Shown: positions 37,175-47,412, numbered from the stretch's first letter. The stretch: 64,000 nt of DNA from Pseudidiomarina indica (GCA_029279945.1 JAJUHK010000002.1:186001-250000), one strand, 5' to 3'. The notes: generated by a model from the sequence alone, not told the origin. Numbers and translations: made by a program.

Positions 37175-37708
37175 ATGACGTTACGCATTGGATTATTTTA
37201 TGGCTCAACCACCTGTTTTACTGAAATTGCAGCTGAAAAAATACAAGCTCAGTTTGCTCCCGGTCAGGTTGAGCTATTCAATATAAAAGATGTACCACTG
37301 CGTCAAGCAGAAGACTTCGACGTCATTATATTTGGCCTATCGACCTGGGATTTTGGCGAGATCCAAGAAGATTGGGAAAGCCACTGGAGTGATATTGCAG
37401 AGTTACAGCTCAACGGTAAAATTGTGGCACTGTTTGGCATGGGCGACCAAGTTGGTTACACCGATTGGTTCCAAGACGCCTTAGGCATGCTGCATGATGA
37501 GCTCGCAACCCATCCAGGTACCCAGGGGTGTGTTCGTATCGGCTTCTGGCCCAATCAAGGTTATGATTTCGCTGCCTCTAAAGCGCTCACTGCTGATGGC
37601 GAATTCTTTGTCGGCCTAGCGCTCGACGAGGATAGTCAATACCAATTAAGCGACGAGCGCATTCAACAATGGTGTGCGCAACTCAAAGATGAGCTTGCCA
37701 ACGTTTAA
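37175..37708 (+). CDS. fldB: Flavodoxin FldB type
   Basis: 177 residues (E. coli FldB 173). FMN phosphate loop GLFYGSTTCFTE, and the FldB-like stretches STWDFGEIQEDWESHW and GLALDEDSQYQLSDERI. It is a low-potential electron carrier with FMN. The Cys in STTCFTE favours FldB over FldA. The 3' end overlaps the converging HIT gene by 26 nt. Confidence 0.93.
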   Translation: MTLRIGLFYGSTTCFTEIAAEKIQAQFAPGQVELFNIKDVPLRQAEDFDVIIFGLSTWDFGEIQEDWESHWSDIAELQLNGKIVALFGMGDQVGYTDWFQDALGMLHDELATHPGTQGCVRIGFWPNQGYDFAASKALTADGEFFVGLALDEDSQYQLSDERIQQWCAQLKDELANV

Positions 37709-38159
37709 CTTCCTGCGCCTGCGCGGCGGTCGTCATGGGCACCGCTGTGGAGTGCCCCCACACCGGCCCGGGCCACGCTGCATCATTGACCGAACGCATC
37801 ACCAAATGCACATGCAGTTGACTGACTAGGTTACCGAGCGCGCCAATATTTAACTTGTGGCCCTGTCCTAAGGCTTGTAACAACAGTCCTAATTGCTGAA
37901 CTTCCACCCCCAGTTGCCGATACTGTGATGCAGATAATTGGGTCACCTCGGTACAGCCATTCACCCGTGGGACTAACATCAACCAGTCGTAACGTGCATC
38001 ATTAAACCGTAACACCTCACACAACGGCCAACTGACTAACCAAAACGTATCCTGTTCCAAACGCGAATCCAACGTGAAATTAAGGCGTTCAACCGCGTTC
38101 AAGTCATTCCCCACGTTACTTTGAACAGCAAGTTTGTTATAACGGTGTATTGTTGTCAT
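37683..38159 (-). CDS. HIT-family protein
   Basis: 158 residues. HIT-like fold with the motif SQLHVHLVMR and the tail AAWPGPVWG, characteristic of a proteobacterial HIT subgroup. The first residue of the usual His triad is Gln, which is normal in this subgroup. Likely a nucleotidyl hydrolase or transferase; substrate unknown. Start: ATG 38159 with AAGGA 9 nt upstream. Confidence 0.85.
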   Translation of the reverse strand: MTTIHRYNKLAVQSNVGNDLNAVERLNFTLDSRLEQDTFWLVSWPLCEVLRFNDARYDWLMLVPRVNGCTEVTQLSASQYRQLGVEVQQLGLLLQALGQGHKLNIGALGNLVSQLHVHLVMRSVNDAAWPGPVWGHSTAVPMTTAAQAQEVKRWQAHL

Positions 38160-38219
38160 GAACAAAAGTCCTTATTTGGTTAACGAATAACTTAGCGATT
38201 AATACAGTGAGTCAACACC

Positions 38220-40598
38220 ATGTTACGCATCGTTTTATTAACGGTTTTTAGTTTATTTATAGGGCTTAGCCAGCCCGCTTGTGCGGCCCCTCAAGGTGCC
38301 GACCAGGCCAGTGCAATTCAGCAGTTTACCGCTGCTATGCGTGCCCACGAAGGTTTTTTCACTTTCTATCACGACCCTGCAAAAGGTAAATACTATTTGC
38401 AAGTGCCACGCGCAGAGCGACAGTTCATTTTTCAGACCAGTTTACCTTGGGGCTTAGGCTCAAATGACATTGGTCTTGACCGTGGCCAACTTGGCCCAAC
38501 CCGGTTAGCCAGCTTCTTGATCGAAGGCAATAAAGTGCTGTTGATCGAGCATAACACCTACTTCCGTGCCAACAGTGATAATCCAGCCGAGCGTGCGAGC
38601 ATTAACGAGGCATTCGCAGACTCAGTGATTGCGGGCTTTACCACCGTGGCGGAAGATGCAGATGCCGTGTTGATTGATTACACCCCATTTTTGCTCAGCG
38701 ATACCAACGGTGTTGCACGTCGCTTACGCAACGCCGACCAAGGTAACTATCAGGTCAATGTCGAGCGCTCTGTGGTGTACCCGCCTCGTAGTAAGGCGTT
38801 TGTCGACAACACAGAATTAGAAGCTAAAGTTACCTTTAGCGGTGAAGCTAAAGGGCATTACGTACGCAGTGTCGCGGCCGACCCTAACCATCTGACCATG
38901 CACCTGCACCATTCATTTATTCGCTTACCTGATAATAATTTCGAACCGCGTAAGTTCCACCCGCAAAGTGGTTATTGGGCTGAAACCCATCAGGATTATG
39001 CCGCACCGCTTGGTGAGTCGATGGCAGTGCAGTATATCCCACGGCATCGCGTTAGCAATGACAAACCGATCGTTTATTATCTTGACCCAGGTGTACCTGA
39101 GCCCGTTCGCACGGCACTCTTAGATGGTGCGCGCTGGTGGGCAGAAGCCTTTGCTGCCATTGATATGCCAAATGCGTTCCAAGTGCGTGAGTTACCCGCT
39201 GACGCCGATCCCATGGATGTTCGCTATAACACTATCCAATGGGTTCACCGCTCAACGCGCGGCTGGTCATATGGCGCATCAATCATTGACCCTCGCACTG
39301 GAGAAATCATCAAAGGTCATGTCACCTTAGGTTCACTTCGCGTGCGTCAAGACATGTTGATTGCGCAAGGGTTACTTGCACCTTTTGCCGGAGATGATGA
39401 AGCCGCCCAGCAACAACTCAAAGAACAAGTGGAAGCTATGGCCTTAGCCCGGATCCGTCAGCTTTCGGCGCACGAAGTTGGACATACCTTAGGGATTGCA
39501 CACAACTTTGCGGCCAGTGCCGATGATCGCGCCTCGGTGATGGACTACCCGCACCCATTAATTAGTATTGACACCCAAACGGGCCGCTTAACCTTAGCTG
39601 ACGCTTATACCGAAGGGCTTGGCATCTGGGATTTGCAAGTGGTGGCTTATGGCTACGGTAAGGCCGACCCCATGACCGTCATTGCGCAAAATCGTCGCCT
39701 CGGTCTGAGCTTTATTTCTGATCGTGATGCGCGAGCAGTCGGTGGTGCGCATCCCGATGCTCATTTATGGGACAACGGCAGTGACGCAGTCACTGAACTC
39801 GAGCGCATCCTAGCCGTGCGAGAAACTGCACTTGCCCATTTCGGATTGGGCAATTTAGCCGATGGCCGTCCACTCAGTGAGCTGCATAACGTGTTTGTAC
39901 CTGTGTACCTTCTGCATCGTTACCAAGCCGAAGCAGCCGTCAAAATGCTCGCAGGACTTCACTACGACTATGCAGTGAAAGGCGAACCGCACACTGATAT
40001 TCGTCCAGTCAACGCCACGCAACAACAACGTGCGTTAAAACAACTAAGCCGGACACTATCAGCCGAAGTGCTCGCGGTACCACCTACCATCGCTGATTTA
40101 TTAGTACCCCCAGCCTATGGTGAGAATGCCAATGACCGAGAACGCTTCACTGGCTTGACAGGATTAACCGCTGACCCTGATACCATGGCTGCCAGCGCCG
40201 CACGCTTTGTGTTGGATTTAATGTTGCATCCACAACGACTCGAACGGTTACAGCAACAACATTACCGTGATCGGGCGATTCCAACCATCAGTATGGTGCT
40301 GAATGAAATTGCTACGACTGCGATCACGCCAGCGCAGGCAGCAGAAGCCAATTCGTTACAACAGCGGCTCGCATTTGAAGCGCTTGCGGCCATAGTACGC
40401 ACCTATCAAATGGACGCCGTCAGCGCTACGGTGAAAGCACCACTGTTCCAGTTCTTGCAGCAGCAATTGCAGCAGTGGCAACGCAGCCCAGCATCGGCCC
40501 ATCGTGATTATGCGATTTATGCTTTAGAACAGTGGGTTGCGGGCAAGCCATGGCCACTTAAACCAGCCCCTGAATTACCTCCTGGATCACCGATTTAA
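38220..40598 (+). CDS. Exported zinc-dependent metalloprotease (DUF5117/DUF4953 type)
   Basis: 792 residues. Signal peptide ending near PACAAP. An N-terminal DUF5117-like region (FIFQTSLPWGLGSNDIGLDRGQ) is followed by a catalytic domain with HEVGHTLGIAH: zinc ligands His418, His422 and His428, general base Glu419, in the metzincin form HExxHxxGxxH. VMDYPHP downstream is a Met-turn candidate. A long helical C-terminal domain follows. Probably a periplasmic or secreted peptidase for protein degradation. Substrate unknown. Confidence 0.88.
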   Translation: MLRIVLLTVFSLFIGLSQPACAAPQGADQASAIQQFTAAMRAHEGFFTFYHDPAKGKYYLQVPRAERQFIFQTSLPWGLGSNDIGLDRGQLGPTRLASFLIEGNKVLLIEHNTYFRANSDNPAERASINEAFADSVIAGFTTVAEDADAVLIDYTPFLLSDTNGVARRLRNADQGNYQVNVERSVVYPPRSKAFVDNTELEAKVTFSGEAKGHYVRSVAADPNHLTMHLHHSFIRLPDNNFEPRKFHPQSGYWAETHQDYAAPLGESMAVQYIPRHRVSNDKPIVYYLDPGVPEPVRTALLDGARWWAEAFAAIDMPNAFQVRELPADADPMDVRYNTIQWVHRSTRGWSYGASIIDPRTGEIIKGHVTLGSLRVRQDMLIAQGLLAPFAGDDEAAQQQLKEQVEAMALARIRQLSAHEVGHTLGIAHNFAASADDRASVMDYPHPLISIDTQTGRLTLADAYTEGLGIWDLQVVAYGYGKADPMTVIAQNRRLGLSFISDRDARAVGGAHPDAHLWDNGSDAVTELERILAVRETALAHFGLGNLADGRPLSELHNVFVPVYLLHRYQAEAAVKMLAGLHYDYAVKGEPHTDIRPVNATQQQRALKQLSRTLSAEVLAVPPTIADLLVPPAYGENANDRERFTGLTGLTADPDTMAASAARFVLDLMLHPQRLERLQQQHYRDRAIPTISMVLNEIATTAITPAQAAEANSLQQRLAFEALAAIVRTYQMDAVSATVKAPLFQFLQQQLQQWQRSPASAHRDYAIYALEQWVAGKPWPLKPAPELPPGSPI

Positions 40599-40607
40599 TC
40601 GGCACCA

Positions 40608-40642
40608 TAAAAAAAGCGCCAGCAGTTGCTGGCGCTTTTTGT
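40608..40642. terminator. Bidirectional Rho-independent terminator
   Basis: A 14-bp stem AAAAAGCGCCAGCA/TGCTGGCGCTTTTT with A-runs and T-runs on either side lies between two converging peptidase genes. Confidence 0.93.
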
Positions 40643-40654
40643 TATCCGGCTCGT

Positions 40655-42283
40655 TTAATCTTGTGTTGCAAAGAAACTTTCTGGCAACCACCGTGGCCGC
40701 TCTACTTGATTAGCAATCTCTTGTCCAATCGCATAGTTAATTTGCGTGAAAGTCACGCCCGCATCATAGCGGATCGGCAAATCAGGTTGGTCGCTCGGAC
40801 GGTGATAATGCTCAGCAAAGAACTTCGCCCAAACTTCACCACCATCTTCCCCTTCTGTCTTGGACGTAAACCCTGTCATTAAAAAGACCGCTGGGATACC
40901 TTTTTTCACAAATGGATAGTGATCAGAACGCGTGAAAATTGCTTGTTCTGGCATCGGGTCTTCACTTAACTCAATACCAAACTGCCCTGCCGCTTTCGCC
41001 ACTGTCTCACCTAAGGTTGAATGCGTTGAACCGAAAGCAATCACATCAGCGAAATCATACAACAATACCGGCATGTCTAAGTTCACGTTCGCCACAATCT
41101 GCTGAATCGGCACGGTTGGATGATGAGTGAAGTAATCAGCACCTAACAACCCGCGCTCTTCAGCTGTGACGGCAAGAAACATCACCGAACGTTTTGGTCG
41201 CTCTGCTGCTTGCGCAAACATACGGGCAGTTTCTAACATGACAGAAACCCCAGAAGCGTTGTCAATCGCACCATTATTAATATGGTCGTCTTGGCTCAAA
41301 TCTTTCGTTACGCCGATGTGATCTAAGTGAGCGGTATACACCACATATTCATTCGCCAGTTTGGCATCGCTACCCGGTAATACCGCAGCGACGTTCGGGC
41401 TACTCATTTGTTCATGCTTCGAGGACCGTTGTAAGCGCGCCGTTAGCCCTAGGTCAAAGCCACGTGGCGATTCTCCCTGCTCCATCTGCGCAAAAATATC
41501 GGCTAAGCTAACCGGTGCATTCGCAAACAAATGTTCCGCTGCTTCATGATGAATGTAGGCTGATGCTGCTAAGTTTTTGTAGGCAACATTCGGTTCACCG
41601 TTGGGATGCAACCAGCGCACGCTCGGTGCCCGTTGGTACATTGCGTTCACCTCAAACGGTCGTACTTTTTCTCGCGCTGGGGTGTGCAACGTAATGATAC
41701 CCACCGCACCACGCTCCGCAGCAAACTTTGTTTTACTACTATTTAAGTGGGCACCTTCTTCACTCGGTAAATGCTCTGGCCGGCCTGTTAACATCACCAC
41801 AATTTTATCGGTGACATCTAACCCTTGATAATCATTAATACCAAACGCCTCCGACACTAATCCATAACCAACAAACACTAGCGGAGCTTCAACGTCGTCG
41901 TGTTCACTATACGCATTAGGGCCAGTAATAAATTGCTTTGGATACTGCAATGCAATGGTCTCATCACCATTGGTAATAGTTATCGCAGCACTATTTTCAA
42001 CCAAGTGACTGCGGCGGAATTGAATGCGCTGGAAGTAAGTGCCATTGTCACCTGCAGGTTCCAGGCCTAACCGTTTAAACTCCGTTGCCACGTACTGTGC
42101 GGCAATTTCATGGCCGCGGCTACCGGTATCACGGCCCTCAAGCTCATCACTTGCTAAAAACTCTAAATGCGCCTGTAACGCAATTGGGTCTGCAGTTACA
42201 TGGTGCGCTGCTGGTGCTCCCTCAGTACACGCAGCAACCCCTAGTGCCAACATTAAGGCACTGATCGAATGAATGAATCGCAT
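40655..42283 (-). CDS. M28 family zinc aminopeptidase, probable lipoprotein
   Basis: 542 residues. Signal peptide with a possible lipobox GVAAC. A PA insert domain is at about 130-270, and the M28 catalytic domain follows with di-zinc motifs YTAHLDHIG, NNGAIDNASG, TAEERGLLGADYF and NLDMP, plus a late His region FTRSDHYPF. Likely an envelope-anchored aminopeptidase. Start: ATG 42283 (MRFIHSISALMLALG); 28 further codons upstream have no homology. It is divergent from the zinc receptor gene and shares its 146-bp intergenic region. Confidence 0.9.
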   Translation of the reverse strand: MRFIHSISALMLALGVAACTEGAPAAHHVTADPIALQAHLEFLASDELEGRDTGSRGHEIAAQYVATEFKRLGLEPAGDNGTYFQRIQFRRSHLVENSAAITITNGDETIALQYPKQFITGPNAYSEHDDVEAPLVFVGYGLVSEAFGINDYQGLDVTDKIVVMLTGRPEHLPSEEGAHLNSSKTKFAAERGAVGIITLHTPAREKVRPFEVNAMYQRAPSVRWLHPNGEPNVAYKNLAASAYIHHEAAEHLFANAPVSLADIFAQMEQGESPRGFDLGLTARLQRSSKHEQMSSPNVAAVLPGSDAKLANEYVVYTAHLDHIGVTKDLSQDDHINNGAIDNASGVSVMLETARMFAQAAERPKRSVMFLAVTAEERGLLGADYFTHHPTVPIQQIVANVNLDMPVLLYDFADVIAFGSTHSTLGETVAKAAGQFGIELSEDPMPEQAIFTRSDHYPFVKKGIPAVFLMTGFTSKTEGEDGGEVWAKFFAEHYHRPSDQPDLPIRYDAGVTFTQINYAIGQEIANQVERPRWLPESFFATQD

Positions 42284-42357
42284 GGTTCGTATCCAGTTAA
42301 TGTAATAAGTAAGTTGCTTGATACCCGCTGCCCCACGCCAAGTGCTACAAAAAAATC

Positions 42358-42386
42358 TTGCAGGCACTTAGAATTCTCGATATTGT
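42358..42386 (+). promoter_or_regulatory. Candidate promoter of the ZnuD-like receptor gene
   Basis: TTGCAG (42358-42363), 17 nt, TATTGT (42381-42386). The -10 overlaps the Zur-like palindrome, so a bound repressor would block it. Confidence 0.45.
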
Positions 42387-42398
42387 TATATTATAACA
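42384..42398. promoter_or_regulatory. Zur-box-like palindrome
   Basis: TGTTATATTATAACA is a perfect 7-1-7 palindrome matching the core of the gammaproteobacterial Zur operator (GTTATANTATAAC). It sits 32 nt before the start codon of a His-rich TonB receptor gene and overlaps its promoter. Confidence 0.8.
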
Positions 42399-42429
42399 TT
42401 ACATTATGGTTCAACGGAGATTCCTCGGT

Positions 42430-44565
42430 ATGGTATCGCAGTTTCGCAAAACCCCGCTAGCGCTAATAGTAACAAGTTTTGTCAGTTTTACCGCAAGCTC
42501 GGCAGAAATGATCACGGAGCTAGACGATGTGGACGCACAAACCCATCAACATACAAACACCGAAATCATTACCGTGACAGCAACCCCACTCAATCATACC
42601 CCGTTAGAATCCGCGCAGCCTATTTCCATATTAGCTGGTGATGAGCTGCGCGAACAGCATGCCCATACCTTAGGCGAAACCTTAGCCAAAGTTCCTGGTG
42701 TCAATGCTACGCACTTTGCAGGTGTAGCAAGCAGTCCAATTATTCGTGGCTTAGATGGCCCGCGCGTCAAAGTCACCCAAAACGGGCTCGATAGTGGTGA
42801 TGTATCACGTGGCTCACCCGATCATGCGGTCACCACCGAAACCTCAGTGGCTGAACAAATCGAAGTGTTTCGTGGACCAGCCACCTTACTCTACGGTTCT
42901 GGTGCGATTGGTGGCGTTGTTAACGTTGTCGATAACCGCATCGCCCAAGATTTTGTTGGCGGTACGCGTGGTTTTTATGGTGTGAGTGGGGATACGGCCA
43001 GTAATCGACGCGAAATCAGTGCTGGAGTCACCGCTGATCATCACCATACCGTATGGCATGTTGATGCCTATACCCGCCACAGTGGCGATTACAAAGTGCC
43101 CCGCTTCATCAATGCCGACGGTGAAGAAGTCACCACCATTGAAAATAGCTTCATTGATGCCCAGGGCGCCAACATTGGTGTGAGTTATTTGTTTGCGGAT
43201 GGATATTTAGGCGTGTCTTACGGTCGGATGGAACAACAATATGGGATTCCAGGCCACGAACATCATGATCACGACCACGACCATGGTGATCCACATAGCG
43301 CAGGCCCTTATGCTGATTTATGGCAAAATCGCGTCCAAGTCCACGGTGGCTGGGACAACCCTGTAGCGGCCTTCAAACACGTTGAACTGCGCTATGGGTT
43401 TACTGACTATCAGCACCAAGAAATTGAACAGGGTATAGCTGGCACCACCTTTACCAACCGTCAACACGAACTACGGTTGACCGCCACCCATCAGGCGTGG
43501 CACGGCTGGACTGGTGCAATGGGTTATCATTACCTCACGCAAGAGCAAACCGCAGTCGGTGCCGAAGCCTATACGCCTGATTCGAATACCCGTAAGCACG
43601 CTGCATTCTGGTTATTGGAAAAACAACAAGACAAATTAAATTGGCAGCTTGGCGCGCGCATGGAAGATGTGCAGATTAACGACCGTTCTTTTACACCACT
43701 GTCGGCGTCGTTGGGGGTTACGTATCCAGTGAATGACACCTGGGTGGTGTCTGCTAATATTGCGCATGCTCAGCGTGCCCCTACTGCAGCCGAGCTCTAT
43801 GCCAATGGCCTGCATTTAGCAACCCGCACCTATGAACTAGGGTTAGGCTACGAACTGGAGCAGACCGGTGAACATCACTACCATTTACATGAAGTACACC
43901 AACCAGGGCGAGTAGAAAAGGCCAATAACATTGACCTGGGTCTTCACTTAAATCAGCAGCGCTTCCATATGGATTGGTCGCTGTTTTATAACCGCGTCGA
44001 TGATTTTGTCTTTGGCACCTTCACCGCTGTCAACCACCTCGATATCCACCATGATCATGCCCATGACCATGACCATGGTCATGATCACGGCCATAATCAC
44101 GACGAGGGCTTACCGGTCTTAGCCTATACCCAACGTGATGTGGATTTATACGGGTATGAATTCAATGCAGCTTATGACCTGACGTCCTCCTGGACGCTTG
44201 GATTCTTCAGTGATTACGTACGCGCTAAAACCCGGGATGGCGGTGAAAACTTGCCACGGATCCCAGCGCAACGCTTCGGGGGCGATCTGCGTTACCAAGC
44301 TGATACGTGGGAAAGTACCCTCAGTTACACGTGGTATAACAAACAAACCCGCATTAGCTATGGCGAAAGTCTAACCGACAGTTTTGGGATGCTAAATGCC
44401 CAAGTGAACTGGTTCCCAACCGTATTGGCAAACCAAAATATAAGCATCTATATCAAAGCTGAAAACCTAACTGATGAGCTCGGCTTCGTCCACAGCTCAT
44501 TTTTGAAAGAGCAAGCGCCGATGCGCGGTCGCAATCTGAGTATTGGTATACGCGGCGAATTCTAG
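42430..44565 (+). CDS. znuD: ZnuD-like TonB-dependent zinc receptor
   Basis: 711 residues. Signal peptide, then a plug domain (ITVTATPLNHTPLESAQPISIL ... DGPRVKVTQNGLDSGDVS) and a 22-strand barrel ending with a C-terminal Phe. Two His/Asp-rich extracellular-type stretches (around 43255-43290 and 44040-44106, runs of HDHDHGHDHG) are typical of ZnuD zinc receptors. A TonB box candidate is EIITVTAT. Start: ATG 42430 with GGAGA 9 nt upstream; an ATG at 42406 is unsupported. The Zur-like operator just upstream supports zinc rather than haem or siderophore uptake. Confidence 0.88.
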   Translation: MVSQFRKTPLALIVTSFVSFTASSAEMITELDDVDAQTHQHTNTEIITVTATPLNHTPLESAQPISILAGDELREQHAHTLGETLAKVPGVNATHFAGVASSPIIRGLDGPRVKVTQNGLDSGDVSRGSPDHAVTTETSVAEQIEVFRGPATLLYGSGAIGGVVNVVDNRIAQDFVGGTRGFYGVSGDTASNRREISAGVTADHHHTVWHVDAYTRHSGDYKVPRFINADGEEVTTIENSFIDAQGANIGVSYLFADGYLGVSYGRMEQQYGIPGHEHHDHDHDHGDPHSAGPYADLWQNRVQVHGGWDNPVAAFKHVELRYGFTDYQHQEIEQGIAGTTFTNRQHELRLTATHQAWHGWTGAMGYHYLTQEQTAVGAEAYTPDSNTRKHAAFWLLEKQQDKLNWQLGARMEDVQINDRSFTPLSASLGVTYPVNDTWVVSANIAHAQRAPTAAELYANGLHLATRTYELGLGYELEQTGEHHYHLHEVHQPGRVEKANNIDLGLHLNQQRFHMDWSLFYNRVDDFVFGTFTAVNHLDIHHDHAHDHDHGHDHGHNHDEGLPVLAYTQRDVDLYGYEFNAAYDLTSSWTLGFFSDYVRAKTRDGGENLPRIPAQRFGGDLRYQADTWESTLSYTWYNKQTRISYGESLTDSFGMLNAQVNWFPTVLANQNISIYIKAENLTDELGFVHSSFLKEQAPMRGRNLSIGIRGEF

Positions 44566-44659
44566 CGCACGGTCCGTGCGCTTTATCGCAGCCACTAAAG
44601 TATTAACTTGAGCTTTGATAAACTACGAGTGTTTCATTTATCAACAAGGTCAAGTCACT

Positions 44660-46960
44660 ATGGTTTTTTACCGTCTTTTGCATGCTCTTATCGGGCTGGT
44701 TGCGCTGGCTATGATGGGAACATTCGTGGTACCAATGACGGCAAATGCCACGCAGAATCCAGCTACACTCACCATTGAGCGGATATTTTCAGCACCAGCG
44801 TTAACCACCGCCGCGCCACAACAAATTAAATTTGCCCCATCGGGGCATCAAATCAGCTACCTCAAAGGTTCAGCGGATGCCCCGAACGTGCAAGATTTAT
44901 GGCTATACGACGTGCGGCAAGACACCCATACCTTGATTGTTGCGGCTGCGAGTTTAATCGATTTTGAGCAGCCGCTTGCCGCCGAAGAAAAAGCCCGGCG
45001 TGAGCGCCTGCGCATCAGCTCGCGCGGCATCATTGATTATTTCTGGTCACCCACGGGTGATGCACTATTGCTGCCAATTCGTGGCACTTTGTACTTGTAC
45101 GATTTGACCAATAATCAGGTTCGCCAATTAACAGACGATGCTATCGCAGCCACCGATGCTCGGTTTTCTCCCCAAGGTAACTTTGTCAGTTATGTGCATG
45201 ACTACGATCTCTACGTCATTGCACTGCACACTGGGCTCACCTATCGCGTCACTCAGCGTCAAAGCTCAACTGAACAGTACGCTACCGCAGAGTTTGTCGC
45301 GCAAGAAGAAATGAAACGCATGACCGGCTACTGGTGGAGTCCAGATGAAAGCACTCTCGCACTCACCCGCATCGATTTAAGCCCCGTTGCTATACAACGC
45401 CGGGTCGATGTGTATGGTGACCGGACTGAACTAGTCGAGCAACATTATCCAGCAGCTGGCACCAATAACGTTGCTATCGACCTCGGGTGGTTGCGCATTG
45501 CGGAGGTAATGCGTGAACCCAAGGATGACGACGAACACGCGGATCAAGCACCTAAGATACACTGGCTACAACTTATGCAACGCCACGAGCAGGGCTATCT
45601 CGCGCGGGTTAAATGGTTGCCCGATAGCCAAAGTATTAGCTACCAATGGCAAAATCGTAGCCAGAATAAATTAACCCTGTGGCAATATCCCCTCGTGCAA
45701 GGTGAACCACGGGTGCTGATTGAAGAAACCAGCACCACCTGGGTCAATTTGCATGACGATTTGCACTTTATGAATGATAGTCGCCACTTTATTTGGGCAT
45801 CTGAACGTAGCGGTTACAAGCATCTCTACTTGTATCGCACAGACGGCAGCCTCATTCGGCAGTTAACCTCAGGTGACTGGATGATTGATCATCTCAACTT
45901 CGTCGATGAAATTACAGGGGTAATTTATTTCAGTGGGCGCCGCCAATCGCCACTGGAACGCCACTTATACCGCGCCAGTTTAAATACCAGTGCACCAGGT
46001 CAACCTAGCCAACTCAGCACTCGTGCTGGAATGCACACCATTGTGTTTGCTGGTGATGGGCGCAGCTACATTGATTATTTCTCCAGTACCCGACAGCCAC
46101 CACAGGTCAGCTTGCACGGCCCCACCGGTGAACGCATCACTTGGATCCATGAAAACCGTATCGATCAGCACCATCCATTACAACCCTATATGGCGAACTG
46201 GAGCTATCCAGAATTCGGGCAGCTCAAAGCTGATGATGGCCAAACCTTACATTACCAAGTGTACAAGCCCAATCCATTAGCTGATAACCAGCGCTATCCT
46301 GCCATTGTTATGGTGTATGGCGGACCACGGGCGCAACGGGTGACAAATAGTTGGGGTGATTACTTCACCCAATACTTGGTGCAACAAGGTTATGTGGTGT
46401 TTAAATTAGATAACCGTGGCAGTGGTAATCGTGGCCGCCAGTTTGAAAACCCGATCTATCGTCAAATGGCATCGGTGGAAGTGGCTGATCAGCGCGTCGG
46501 CGTACAATGGTTAGCCCAACAACCTTATGTGAATGCCAATAAGATAGGGGTATTCGGTCATAGTTATGGTGGCTACATGGCACTTCACCTGATCATGCGA
46601 GCACCTGACTTATTCCACGCTGCCGTTGCCGGAGCGCCAGTAACCGACTGGGCCTTATACGACACCCATTACACCGAGCGCTATATGGGAACCCCGCAAG
46701 ATAACGAAGCTGGCTACCGCCAAGCAAACGTGCTCACCTACGCCGACCAATTGCAGCGTCCGTTACTGGTCTATCATGGCATGGCTGACGACAACGTGTT
46801 GTTTACTCATACGGCTAAGTTAGCACATCGATTGCAACAATCGCTGAAGCCGTTTGAAATGATGGCCTACCCCGGCGAAGCCCACGGTATCTATGGGCGC
46901 GAGCCGAATATCCATCGCTACAAACTCATCGCGGACTTCTTTGATCGCCATTTACGGTAA
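44660..46960 (+). CDS. S9 family peptidase, dipeptidyl-peptidase IV type
   Basis: 766 residues. Signal peptide ending near TANATQ. N-terminal eight-blade beta-propeller (DPP IV N domain) with WSPDESTLALTRID, then a C-terminal alpha/beta-hydrolase. Catalytic triad: Ser about 635 in GHSYGGYMALH, Asp in GMADDNVLF, His in GEAHGIYG. A Glu motif is in YATAEFVAQEEMKRMTGYWW, as in DPP IV substrate binding. It would remove N-terminal dipeptides from imported peptides in the periplasm. Start: ATG 44660 with AAGG 10 nt upstream. Confidence 0.93.
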   Translation: MVFYRLLHALIGLVALAMMGTFVVPMTANATQNPATLTIERIFSAPALTTAAPQQIKFAPSGHQISYLKGSADAPNVQDLWLYDVRQDTHTLIVAAASLIDFEQPLAAEEKARRERLRISSRGIIDYFWSPTGDALLLPIRGTLYLYDLTNNQVRQLTDDAIAATDARFSPQGNFVSYVHDYDLYVIALHTGLTYRVTQRQSSTEQYATAEFVAQEEMKRMTGYWWSPDESTLALTRIDLSPVAIQRRVDVYGDRTELVEQHYPAAGTNNVAIDLGWLRIAEVMREPKDDDEHADQAPKIHWLQLMQRHEQGYLARVKWLPDSQSISYQWQNRSQNKLTLWQYPLVQGEPRVLIEETSTTWVNLHDDLHFMNDSRHFIWASERSGYKHLYLYRTDGSLIRQLTSGDWMIDHLNFVDEITGVIYFSGRRQSPLERHLYRASLNTSAPGQPSQLSTRAGMHTIVFAGDGRSYIDYFSSTRQPPQVSLHGPTGERITWIHENRIDQHHPLQPYMANWSYPEFGQLKADDGQTLHYQVYKPNPLADNQRYPAIVMVYGGPRAQRVTNSWGDYFTQYLVQQGYVVFKLDNRGSGNRGRQFENPIYRQMASVEVADQRVGVQWLAQQPYVNANKIGVFGHSYGGYMALHLIMRAPDLFHAAVAGAPVTDWALYDTHYTERYMGTPQDNEAGYRQANVLTYADQLQRPLLVYHGMADDNVLFTHTAKLAHRLQQSLKPFEMMAYPGEAHGIYGREPNIHRYKLIADFFDRHLR

Positions 46961-47012
46961 CGCCGCGAACAAGCTATACTAAGCGCATCATCACCCATCA
47001 AGAGGATTTCAG

Positions 47013-47408
47013 ATGCGCTTTTTATCTCGTCGCTTAGTCATGCCCAACGACCTCAATTTTGCTGGCTCATTGTTCGGTGGCCGTATTTTGGAATGGATTG
47101 ACGAAGAAGCCTATATCTTTGCGGCGTGCCAATTAGGCCACAAAAGCTTGGTGACCAAACACATTGGTGCGATTGCATTTGAAACATCGGCATATCAAGG
47201 CGATGTGGTTGAATTCGGACTGGAAGTTAAAGCGGTAGGTACTACGTCCATTATCGTGACATGTGTCGTACGGAATAAACAAACCAAACAAAACATATGT
47301 GTGGCGGACGATATCGTGTTTGTTCATATCGACCCAGAAACACGCACGCCACAACCACACGGCAAAACGAAAGCGCAGCTCGACGCTATGCCGATTACTG
47401 CGCCATAA
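47013..47408 (+). CDS. Acyl-CoA thioesterase, hotdog fold (YciA-like)
   Basis: 131 residues. Hotdog domain with NFAGSLFGGRILEWIDEEAY, where the Asp/Glu helix is the active-site region, and GDVVEFGLEVKAVGTTS. It hydrolyses acyl-CoA; chain-length preference is not evident. Start: ATG with AGAGGAT 5 nt upstream. It ends 4 nt before the converging aminopeptidase gene, leaving no terminator space. Confidence 0.88.
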   Translation: MRFLSRRLVMPNDLNFAGSLFGGRILEWIDEEAYIFAACQLGHKSLVTKHIGAIAFETSAYQGDVVEFGLEVKAVGTTSIIVTCVVRNKQTKQNICVADDIVFVHIDPETRTPQPHGKTKAQLDAMPITAP

Positions 47409-47412
47409 CCAA

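Noticed and set aside
44040-44106. Repetitive CATGACCATGAC-like tract, possible tandem repeat or CRISPR-like element
   Set aside because: It is simply His/Asp codons of the zinc receptor loop; no spacers or repeat array structure exist.
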